A program made the translations under genes and the position numbers. This document shows positions 5,850-13,100 of a DNA stretch of 13,916 nt, piece after piece. Numbering within the stretch: the stretch's first letter is position 1; every line of letters begins with the position of its first letter. The notes below the pieces were generated by a model that ran no database searches, was not told the origin of the DNA, and worked only from the letters and a program-made list of their open reading frames with translations. Origin of the DNA: CALKWS01 sp048594865 (GTDB taxonomy: Bacteria > Actinomycetota > Actinomycetes > Actinomycetales > Beutenbergiaceae); assembly GCA_048594865.1 (NCBI GenBank), contig JBMDWZ010000277.1, positions 1 through 13,916 of the forward strand, in the 5' to 3' direction.

Positions 5850-6395
5850 ATGCATCTCAACCCTTACGGTGAGTACGCGGTGAAGCTGGCGGCCTCACTC
5901 GCCAATGACTGGCCGGCCGACCGCGCCGGGATCCTGCAGCGAATCCGCGACGTCGGTATGACCGTGGGGTTTCCCGAGGCACCCGATGACCATCAACGCG
6001 TCCGGCGAGTCATCGACGATTGGTTGACCGTGGTGGACGCTTCAGGCCCCAGCCAACGTGCCGACATCCTGAACCAGCACATGGCGGCGGCCACCGCCTA
6101 CCCTCGCCTCACCGATCACGATGACGAGGGCTGGCATCTGCATTACCGCGACGACGACGCCCAAGCCCTACCGCACGTGCTATTCGCCGTGATCAGCGTC
6201 GGCACCGCGTTACACCTCACCACCCGCGGCATGAGTCGTCTGCACCGGTGCGCGGCTGGCCTCACACCCGGCGATCCCTGCGAGGCCGTGGTCGTGGACA
6301 CAACCCGAAACGGACGCCAACAGTACTGCTCAGTCAGGTGCGCGAATCGGTCCGCCGTGCGCCGCCATCGGGCCCGCGCTGCCTCCAAGAAGTAA
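5850..6395 (+). CDS. ABATE/CGNR zinc-finger domain protein
   Basis: A 181-residue protein with an N-terminal ABATE-type domain (MHLNPYGEYAVKLAASLAND, a family hallmark) and a C-terminal zinc finger at residues 130-172. The finger cysteines are Cys134, Cys144, Cys160 and Cys164: LHRC...PCEAVVVDTT...QQYCSVRCANR. The family signature C-G-N-R appears as C-A-N-R (164-167), a glycine-to-alanine change that leaves the ligand cysteines intact. The basic tail RSAVRRHRAR supports nucleic-acid binding. CGNR proteins are putative stress-linked transcription regulators in actinobacteria (family knowledge). TGTAAT (5838-5843) matches a -10 at 5 of 6 positions and ends 6 nt before the ATG, so the mRNA is probably leaderless; no Shine-Dalgarno is visible. 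It is followed by the convergent TRIC gene 34 bp away. Confidence 0.93.
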   Translation: MHLNPYGEYAVKLAASLANDWPADRAGILQRIRDVGMTVGFPEAPDDHQRVRRVIDDWLTVVDASGPSQRADILNQHMAAATAYPRLTDHDDEGWHLHYRDDDAQALPHVLFAVISVGTALHLTTRGMSRLHRCAAGLTPGDPCEAVVVDTTRNGRQQYCSVRCANRSAVRRHRARAASKK

Positions 6396-6429
6396 CGCAC
6401 AACCCGCGCTGCCGAGTGACCGGACCGTG

Positions 6430-7083
6430 TTAGCGACCGGCTGCGCCCGGGTCGCCCGGGTCGCCCGGGTCACCCGTGCGGTTGGCAAGCGGAATCCGCC
6501 ATCCGTACCGCAGCGAGGCCACCCGGAGCGCAAAGACCACCACCGAGATCGAAATCCCTGCGGCGATCCCGAAGATGCCTATCTCCCACGCGATCACCGT
6601 CAAGGTTGATCCCAGCATGGCGGGTACAGCGTAGACGCCGCGCGGGTTGAAGATCTGGGGCACCTCATTGGCCACCACGTCCCGCAGAGTTCCGCCGCCC
6701 ACGGCGGTCGCGACCCCCAACAGCGCACACGCAACCGGGTGCAAACCTGCCTGGGCTGCGATGACCGTTCCGGTGACGCAGAACAGGGACAACCCTGCGG
6801 CGTCGAACACTAAAAGGGTGCGGCGCAGCCGCCCCTCTCGCAGCAAACGGGCGAAGACCACGACGACGGCGAGCAGTACCGGGATCAGCAGGGTCGGGTT
6901 CTGGAGCGCTAACGGTGGGCCCTGGGCGATCAGCACATCGCGCACGAGCCCGCCACCGAGCCCGGCGAGCAGCGCAAGCAGGAGCGAGCCGACGACGTCG
7001 AACCGCTTCCGTGCCGCCATCAGCGACCCCGAGACGGCGAAGGCGAAGACGCCTAAAAGTTCTAGCCCGAAGAGTAGGTCCAC
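6430..7083 (-). CDS. TRIC-type channel family protein (UPF0126)
   Basis: A 217-residue integral membrane protein with seven hydrophobic segments and two internal repeats, each with a glycine-arginine-aspartate block: AGLGGGLVRDVL (residues 40-51) and TAVGGGTLRDVV (about 126-137). This is the signature of the UPF0126/TRIC family, prokaryotic homologues of trimeric intracellular cation channels that conduct K+ (family knowledge; transport not shown here). GTG at 7083 is the start, with GAAGGA 8 nt upstream. It lies 44 bp after the MFS gene on the same strand and may share its transcript. The C-terminus ends in GDPGDPGDPGAAGR, encoded by a 9-bp tandem repeat, so the tail is repeat-derived and probably cytosolic. 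Confidence 0.92.
   Translation of the reverse strand: MDLLFGLELLGVFAFAVSGSLMAARKRFDVVGSLLLALLAGLGGGLVRDVLIAQGPPLALQNPTLLIPVLLAVVVVFARLLREGRLRRTLLVFDAAGLSLFCVTGTVIAAQAGLHPVACALLGVATAVGGGTLRDVVANEVPQIFNPRGVYAVPAMLGSTLTVIAWEIGIFGIAAGISISVVVFALRVASLRYGWRIPLANRTGDPGDPGDPGAAGR
6444..6470. repeat. 9-bp tandem repeat (3 copies) encoding Gly-Asp-Pro
   Basis: CGCCCGGGT occurs three times without change (6444-6470). On the minus strand it encodes the GDP tripeptides at the tail of the TRIC protein. The unit is in frame, so length variation would not disturb the channel core. Confidence 0.9.
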
Positions 7084-7127
7084 CGGTCAATCCTTCAACG
7101 CGCGGGGCTCGGGAACCAAACCGGGGG

Positions 7128-8294
7128 TCATTGCGCTGAAGGCTTACGCAGTTGGATCACCAGGGCGATCACCGCTGGCGCACAGACCACCGTTAGCGCG
7201 ATCGGCAGCGAAGCGAGTGACGTGATGCCACCGATCGCGGGGCTCAGCCCGATCATCCCGGCGCGCATTGCCCAACCCACCCAGGTGACGCCAGCGTGCG
7301 GGCGCAGGCCGGGCAGCCGATCGGCCTGAGCGTAAGCCAGCGGCACGGTGATCGCGCAGCCGAGGCCCGCGATCCCGAGGCCCACCAGAGTCATGCTCGA
7401 CGACGGTGCCCATGCGGCCAGCGCCAGTCCACCTGCCGAGGTGGCCAAGCTGGTCAACAGCGCTCCGCGCTCGCCCACCAGGTCGATGAACCGATCTCCG
7501 AAGATCCGGCCCACGAACTGCGCCCCCAGCACCACGCTCAGCCCGATTCCCGCTGACTCTAGGGGCACATTGCGCTCGGTGTTCAAGAGCACCGCAGACC
7601 AGTTACTGCCGACGTCTTCCACGGTCATCCCGGCGAATGCCACCAGCACCACGGGCACCAACAACCAGAAAGCTCGCGACGTCAGCGGACCGGTTTCAGC
7701 CTCATCCTCACCGGCCACTCCCCTATCGGGCAGGAAGTAGCGCCCGGCGATCGTCATCACAACGCTGCACACGATCCCCCAGCCCACTAAGTGCACCACC
7801 AGGGACACCCCAGCCGATGCGGCCGCGGTCCCGACCAGGCCGCCGACCACCGCACCCAAGCTCCACCCCGCGTGCATGGAGTTCAACACCGATCTGCCGT
7901 ACACCTCTTGAACCTTGAGCCCCTGGGCGTTTTGGGCCACGTCCACCACCGCGTCCCCGAAGCCGGCGAACACCAAGCCGGCCAGGAACAGCCACGGCGT
8001 CCCCGTTGCCACCCCCACGCCAGCGAGCACGATCGACATAGCGATGCCGGTGGTCCCAACCGACGTAGTCAGGGTGATTCCAAAGCGGCGCACGATCACG
8101 CCTGGCAAGTGGAAGGCGCCCGAGGCTCCCAGGGCATAGCCCACCACGAGCAGTCCAAACACCGCGGCGCTCAGTTCCAGGCCGTCCTTCACCTCGGCGT
8201 ACCGCGCAAAGAACGTGGCGGGCAGCGAGCCGTTGGTGGCGAATGCGATGGTGGCCGCAATGCGGGCGCGACGAGGCCGGGTCAGATCAGACAT
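7128..8294 (-). CDS. MFS transporter
   Basis: A 388-residue Major Facilitator protein with about 12 hydrophobic segments. Typical features: N-terminal helix IAATIAFATNGSLPATFFARY, a first loop LELSAAVFGLLVVGYALGASG, LNSMHAGWSLGAVVGGLVGT near residue 140, and a short cytoplasmic linker DRGVAGEDEAETGPL separating the two halves near residue 195-210. The H-A-G-W-S-x-G pattern is found in YbjJ/fucose-permease-like MFS proteins; the substrate is unknown and efflux or uptake cannot be decided. ATG 8294 is used; Shine-Dalgarno is poor (GAAG). The start lies at the end of a 19-bp tandem repeat that carries extra ATG codons. It precedes the TRIC-family gene by 44 bp. Confidence 0.93.
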   Translation of the reverse strand: MSDLTRPRRARIAATIAFATNGSLPATFFARYAEVKDGLELSAAVFGLLVVGYALGASGAFHLPGVIVRRFGITLTTSVGTTGIAMSIVLAGVGVATGTPWLFLAGLVFAGFGDAVVDVAQNAQGLKVQEVYGRSVLNSMHAGWSLGAVVGGLVGTAAASAGVSLVVHLVGWGIVCSVVMTIAGRYFLPDRGVAGEDEAETGPLTSRAFWLLVPVVLVAFAGMTVEDVGSNWSAVLLNTERNVPLESAGIGLSVVLGAQFVGRIFGDRFIDLVGERGALLTSLATSAGGLALAAWAPSSSMTLVGLGIAGLGCAITVPLAYAQADRLPGLRPHAGVTWVGWAMRAGMIGLSPAIGGITSLASLPIALTVVCAPAVIALVIQLRKPSAQ

Positions 8295-8295
8295 C

Positions 8296-8352
8296 GCGGG
8301 TCACTTCAAGCATTGCAGGTCACAGTAAGCATTGCGGGTCACAATAGGCATT
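8296..8352. repeat. 19-bp tandem repeat (3 copies) before the MFS gene
   Basis: Three head-to-tail units: GCGGGTCACTTCAAGCATT (8296-8314), GCAGGTCACAGTAAGCATT (8315-8333), GCGGGTCACAATAGGCATT (8334-8352), then a decayed GCCGAGCAC. In coding sense each unit reads ATGC...GTGACCyGC, and the MFS start codon follows the last GTGACCCGC exactly as the internal ATGs follow theirs. Confidence 0.9.
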
Positions 8353-8423
8353 GCCGAGCACTCTTGTGGCTTTCGCAGTCGAGTGCAAGACCGCCACGCA
8401 CTGCCCCGAGTGTTGCTGGAGGT

Positions 8424-9155
8424 TCAGCCCTGGAGTTCGCCTTGCTCCAGCACGTATCCGGCGTGATGCAAGACGCCGCCGTGGTACTGCCCAAAGGCCC
8501 AGAAGCCGGTGTCATCGAGGTATGTGATGCGGTCCCCGTCGAGCCAAAACTGCCCGGTGTAGGCATCTGGGCGGCCCGAGCGTGTTTCGGAGTACCGCCC
8601 CTGGTCGTTGAGGTACTGGGTCATGTCGCGGCCGCGGTCGGTCCACGCACCCAAGCGCGGATCCTTGGGTTCTAGCGTGTCAGCGCTCGAGGGCCTACAT
8701 GGTTCCCCGTTCGCCACCACCAGGTGTCCATGGACGACGACGGCGATCAGGTCGTTCGGGGAAACCACCAGCATGTTCATGATTTCCGAGGCGCGAACAT
8801 TCCGCCGAATGACGGCGAAGGTGGCCGGGTTGCCTTCGACCAGGTCGAAGGCGTTGCGAGGCGGCGGGGACGTGGACCCGTAATCATCGGAGAACACCGA
8901 CTCCACCAGCAGCGGCACCACCGATGCCCCGGCCGCGTCAATGTCGTCATAGGCCATGTCGTCATAGGCAATGTCGTCATCGGCAATGTCGGAATAACCA
9001 GCGTCGGAATAGCCAGCTTCGGAATTCCCAGTGCCGGAACTCCCGTGACCCGATTCGGCCGCTATTCGCCCGGACACAACAACGAACTCACGCGTTTGTA
9101 CATCACCGGGGCTGGTGTGGACCTGCCCTCCGAGCACCCGAATTCGCACGTCCAT
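8424..9155 (-). CDS. Amidohydrolase-like remnant fused to an Atu4866-type domain
   Basis: A 243-residue protein with unusual architecture. Residues 1-34 (VRIRVLGGQVHTSP, VVVSGRIAAE) resemble the N-terminal strands of amidohydrolases. Residues 38-73 are pentapeptide repeats (GYSDA, GYSDI, ADDDI, AYDDM, AYDDI). Residues 100-152 (AFDLVEGNPATFAVI, NDLIAVVVHGHLVVANGE) resemble the C-terminal strands of amidohydrolases. Residues 165-240 (QYLNDQGRYSETRSG, GQFWLDGDRITYLDDTGFWAFG, VLHHAGYVL) match the Atu4866 family, a small streptavidin-like beta-barrel. The metal-binding barrel (about 250-300 aa) is absent, so hydrolase activity is not expected. ATG 9155 has GGGAG directly adjacent; GTG 9149 has it at 6-nt spacing and may be the true start. 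It follows the lipoprotein gene by 98 bp, same strand. Family assignments are from memory of motifs. Confidence 0.78.
   Translation of the reverse strand: MDVRIRVLGGQVHTSPGDVQTREFVVVSGRIAAESGHGSSGTGNSEAGYSDAGYSDIADDDIAYDDMAYDDIDAAGASVVPLLVESVFSDDYGSTSPPPRNAFDLVEGNPATFAVIRRNVRASEIMNMLVVSPNDLIAVVVHGHLVVANGEPCRPSSADTLEPKDPRLGAWTDRGRDMTQYLNDQGRYSETRSGRPDAYTGQFWLDGDRITYLDDTGFWAFGQYHGGVLHHAGYVLEQGELQG
8940..9044. repeat. 15-bp minisatellite (7 copies) inside the Atu4866-domain gene
   Basis: Seven consecutive 15-bp units: AATGTCGTCATAGGC, CATGTCGTCATAGGC, AATGTCGTCATCGGC, AATGTCGGAATAACC, AGCGTCGGAATAGCC, AGCTTCGGAATTCCC, AGTGCCGGAACTCCC. Identity falls from left to right, so the left copies (3' in the gene) are the youngest. 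On the minus strand they encode acidic pentapeptides of the form x-Y/D-D/S-D-x. The unit is a multiple of three, so copy-number change keeps the frame. Confidence 0.92.
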
Positions 9156-9238
9156 CTCCCACTTTTAGCTTGCACCCCACTCTAATGGCCCGGTCTTACG
9201 CCGTCGCATCGAGGGTGAAGCGGCGGCGACACCGACCC

Positions 9239-9252
9239 GACCGTGCTCGGTC
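9239..9252 (-). terminator. Small hairpin after the lipoprotein gene
   Basis: GACCG/CGGTC form a perfect 5-bp stem around a 4-nt loop, starting 1 nt past the lipoprotein stop codon. No U-tract. It may partly separate the lipoprotein from the downstream Atu4866-domain gene. Confidence 0.3.
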
Positions 9253-9253
9253 A

Positions 9254-9955
9254 CTAGAGATTGGAGTCAACCGTCGCAAGCACCTCATCGGTCTGCGCGG
9301 CGTCGTCGTCCATGAATCCTTCGTCGACGATGATCACGATGTTGTCGATCAGCAGGTATCCGACCCCGGAGTCGTCGATGAACGAGTCATCGCCCAGGCC
9401 CGGGTCCTCACTAGCCACGCCCTGTTCTTGGCGGATGCGCTCCCAGCCTTCGAGGGTGATCTGCTCCGCGGTCAACTCCACGAACTCCTCGCCCCCGCCG
9501 GCGCTGACCCACATGCAGTGGTCGGCATCATCGGCGTTGCCCGGCTCGCTAAAGTCCACTCCGTAGACCGACTCCAACTCATCCACGCTCAGCAGTTCGC
9601 ACATCCACCGCTCTTCGGCCTCGGGATCAAAGCCGTCATCGGGCTCCGACTCCTCCACCGGGGTGTGCTCATCGGAGCCATCCTGCTCGTTCGCGGTGGA
9701 GTCTGCGTCTGCCTCGTTGCCGACCTCGGCCTCGCCGTCTTCTGGCGTTCCGCCTTCTTCTGGCGTTCCGCCGTCGGTACCAGCGGTGTCTCCGGCGTCA
9801 TCCATGCTGGCGTCATCGCCATCGATGTCAGTCTGCTCGTGTCCGGGCTGGGTGTCGACGTCGTTGGAGTCCTGCGCCGTGCACGCCGAAAGTCCAATGC
9901 CGAGCGCCACGATGCTCGGCGCTGCAAGAGCCGTGAGTATTCCCCGTCGTGCCAT
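9254..9955 (-). CDS. Secreted lipoprotein with acidic linker and DUF3558-like domain
   Basis: A 233-residue lipoprotein. Signal peptide MARRGILTALAAPSIVALGIGLSAC gives a lipobox L-S-A-C with Cys25 as the lipidation site, so it is membrane-anchored on the outer face. Residues 28-110 are a very acidic low-complexity linker (many Asp/Glu, Gly, Thr) containing GGTPEE/GGTPED. The folded C-terminal domain starts near residue 117: CELLSVDELESVYGV then CMWV (Cys119 and Cys147, a probable disulfide), followed by strands ending in YLLIDNIVIIVDEGF; this layout resembles DUF3558 lipoproteins. ATG 9955 is chosen for the signal peptide; AAGGAG is 12 nt upstream, slightly far. The longer frame to 10066 has no signal-like start. 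Divergent from the ATPase gene, 224 bp apart. Confidence 0.87.
   Translation of the reverse strand: MARRGILTALAAPSIVALGIGLSACTAQDSNDVDTQPGHEQTDIDGDDASMDDAGDTAGTDGGTPEEGGTPEDGEAEVGNEADADSTANEQDGSDEHTPVEESEPDDGFDPEAEERWMCELLSVDELESVYGVDFSEPGNADDADHCMWVSAGGGEEFVELTAEQITLEGWERIRQEQGVASEDPGLGDDSFIDDSGVGYLLIDNIVIIVDEGFMDDDAAQTDEVLATVDSNL
9738..9773. repeat. 18-bp tandem duplication in the lipoprotein linker
   Basis: TCTTCTGGCGTTCCGCCT is followed by TCTTCTGGCGTTCCGCCG (one change). They encode GGTPEE/GGTPED on the minus strand and lie in the disordered linker. Confidence 0.9.
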
Positions 9956-10119
9956 GGCTGAGTCGATCTCCTTATGGTTCGGTATCGCTTGTGTGAATTC
10001 ATCGTCATTCCGCCGAAAGACGCGACGAAGCACCGGTGACAGCGTTGGCAAATCACCAGAATTCACGCTAACAAAGCGCTATTCGTTTCGCCCGCCGAGG
10101 CGCCGGCATCGGACCTTCG

Positions 10120-10160
10120 CCGGTGTCGCGCAAGGGGTCCATAGGCCGTCGCGACACCGG
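10120..10160. promoter_or_regulatory. 11-bp perfect inverted repeat before the ATPase gene
   Basis: CCGGTGTCGCG (10120-10130) and CGCGACACCGG (10150-10160) are exact reverse complements with a 19-bp spacer. They lie 20-60 bp upstream of the ATPase start and the right arm is just ahead of the -10-like CATACT. The size fits a dimeric-regulator operator or a leader stem; the gene likely starts after it, so an operator is more plausible. Confidence 0.6.
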
Positions 10161-10165
10161 TAAGC

Positions 10166-10171
10166 CATACT
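10166..10171 (+). promoter_or_regulatory. Putative -10 of the ATPase gene (leaderless)
   Basis: CATACT matches TATACT at 5 of 6 positions and ends 5 nt before GTG 10177 and 8 nt before ATG 10180. There is no Shine-Dalgarno, so transcription probably begins at or near the start codon. Confidence 0.45.
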
Positions 10172-10179
10172 TGCCGGTG

Positions 10180-13100
10180 ATGAATTCCACGATCCTGGGT
10201 CGCGGCGAGCCGACCTCCGCCATGCACGCCCAGGTGGATCGCACGGTGCGGAGTCACGGCGGTCTGTTGCTTATCGGCGGTGAAGCCGGGATCGGCAAAA
10301 CCACGCTCGTTGGCGACCTTGTCTCTCGGGCCAGAGACCAGGGCGCCATTGCGGTTGTGGGGACATGCTCGAGTTCGGCCGCGGCCCCGGCGCTGTGGCC
10401 ATGGACCCAGATCGTGCGAGCACTGAAACGAGCTCTCGGACCCGAAGAGTTCGCGGGGTTCGCCGCCGAGGCCGGTCTGGAAACCGAGCAACTAATCAGG
10501 TTGCGGGGCCAGGAACAGGACGACGACGGCGATCCTCAGTTCGCGTTGTTCGATGCCACCGCGTCCATGCTGTCCGCGATCGCACACCACCGCCCGCTAG
10601 TCCTGGTCCTTGAAGACCTGCACTGGGCCGACCGGGCCTCTGTGGAGCTCCTGGAGTTCATCGCGCGGCATTGCTGGTTCGAACCGATTCTGGCCGTCGG
10701 TACCTACCGCGACACCGAGGTCTCCGACCCGGCGCACCCCTTGCACTCCGCCATCGCAAACCTCTCCGCACGCGCCACATTGATCGAGGTCCCCGGGCTC
10801 ACGCCCGACGCGGTGGCGGCCCTGGTCAAGCAGACCTCCGGCGCCCAACCCGAACCGGACTACGTGCTCCACCTGCACCGGAGAACCGGTGGCAACCCCT
10901 TCTTCGTGGAGCAGACCGCCCGCTTGTGGGCTGGCGGCCAAGGGCCGGATGCCCTGCCGACCGGCGTGATGGAAGCAGTACGCCGTCGGGTGCAACCCTT
11001 GCCGCCCAACGCCGTAAAGCTTCTGCGCGCGGCGGCGATCCTGCAGTCTCCCGTGACCGCCCCGATGCTGGGCGCCGTTGCCGGCTTGAAGGACTCGGTG
11101 CGGACCGCGGGCTTGGTCAGCGCACTGACCGCCCGGCTACTGCGAGTGAACCCGGCCGGTGAGTATGAGTTCGTACACGATCTGGTCCGCGAAACGGTAA
11201 CCACCGACCTGCCGCAAGCCGACGAGGCTCACCTACACGCCGCCGTGGTCCGGGCTCTTGGCGAACACCCCAACACAGTGCTTCCCGGGGACGCCGCCGC
11301 CCATGCCTTAGCTGCTGGTGACGCGGTCTCCAATGAGACCACCACGCGCCTGTTGCGCGCTGCTGCCCAAGACGCCGACTCTCGGCTGTCGGGGAAGGAA
11401 GCGGTGGACTACTACCGGCGTGCAGCCCAGGTGTGCAGTGACCCGGACGCGCAGCTGGGCCTGGAGTTGGAACTCGTGGGTGCGTTGAGTTTTGATGCGG
11501 CTCTCAACCGCCGACCCGTAGACGAGGCAGTCGATCTGCTGCGCTCGGTCATCGTCAAGGCCGCAGATGCGCCGGCCCCGATCGCCGCTCGAGTGGCGTT
11601 GGCTGCGCAAGGCTACGACGACCTAGACATCGATGAGGTCGACCCGCTCATGCGCCGGGCCGCCCGGGAACTTTTGGGCGTGCAGGACCTCCCGCATTCG
11701 ACCGCGGAGCTGGCCGGAGCGCTGGCTTTGGGATTGGCCGACAACGCCCGGGCCGGCGATGACGATGAAGCGCTGACCGAGGCCCTGTCCACGTATCACC
11801 ACATGCTCTGGGGCCCAGGGACCAGCGCTCAGCGCGAGGACCTCATGGTGGAGATCCTCGCGGCGGCACGCCGGCGCGGGGACCTCGACTCCGCGATGTT
11901 CGCCAGCTCAATGGTGTGGGTGACGAAACTGGAGCGCGGTGACCCCGGCTACCTTCGCGTCTTCGAGGAATTCCTGGAGGAGGCTGCTAGCACCCCCACG
12001 CCACGGTTTGCGGCCGGTTTCCAAGCCGACCGCGCCGGCGTCGCTGCCTTCCAGGGGAATTTCACCAACGCGGAGGAATCTTTACTGCAGGCTCGTGACG
12101 CTATTCCCGAACGCCACCTGTTCTGGTGGATGCTGGCATACCTCACGTGGACCATTCGGTTGCAGCGCGGCGACTTGACCGGCGCTCGGGAGCTCTTGCC
12201 CGAAATCTCCGACACCGGAATCGACGCCCGCTCCCTATTGGCTAGGCAATTGGTGGAAGAGGGCGACTTTTCGGGGGCCTTGGATTTGATCAATGAGGTG
12301 CGAGCGGATCTGCCCGCGGCCAGGCGCAGACTGCATAACCTGATCATGCCCGCGGTGGATGATCGGCTGATCGCCCAGATCGCCGCGGTTACCAAGGATC
12401 CTGAGCTGATTGCCCAATCCCGAGAGGCCATGGCGCACCTGCGCGGAACATGGTCGGTGGATCTGTACGGGGTGGAGCTTGGGGGCCCGATCGACTTCTA
12501 CCTCGGCGGGGTGGAGCGGGCCGCGGGCAACACCGATCTGGCCGTGGAGTTGTTCGACGCCGCAGCGACCAGTTCGGAGGCGATGTCCACCAGGTATTGG
12601 CTCGCCCGATCCCGGATCGAACTCCTGGACACTCTGGGCCTTGAGCACCCGCGCGCACAGGCCCTGCGTCAAGCCATCGGCGATGATCTGCGAACCCTCG
12701 ATCTCCCGCCGTTGAGCCGGCGCGCGCAGACGGTGCTGCACTCCGAGCAGCCGCCGTCCCACCATGCACTGGCCCCCGTGCAAGCCCCTACCGATGGTCC
12801 GAACAGCGGCGAGTTCCGGCGCCAGGGTGGCGTCTGGCTGGTGGGCTTCAACGGCTCCAGCGCCCCGCTTGCCGACGCTAAGGGACTCGGGGACCTGCAC
12901 ACCTTGATCGCCGCTCCGGGCACCGAGGTGCCGAGCACCGAACTGCTGAACCCAGGTGGTGATCGTGCGGCGGATGCGGCCCTTCGCCAGGGCGGCGATC
13001 CAGTTCTCGATGACACCGCGCGCGAGCAGTACCGCAAGCGCCTGGCGCACTTGGACGCCGAACTGGACGCTGCCGGCGCCGCGGACCAAACCGCGGCCCG

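Noticed and set aside
8296..8352. Tandem repeats considered as a CRISPR array or plasmid iterons
   Set aside because: Units are directly adjacent with no spacers, only three copies, and there are no cas or replication genes nearby.
8353..8423. Terminator after the Atu4866-domain gene
   Set aside because: Only short pairings (GCACTC/GAGTGC and CACT/AGTG) are found, without a stable stem or T-run.
8924..9961. 345-residue plus-strand frame starting in the 15-bp repeats (CRHRQ-type repeats)
   Set aside because: It is antisense to the Atu4866-domain gene and the lipoprotein, has no family-like motifs and its composition follows from the G+C-rich opposite strand.
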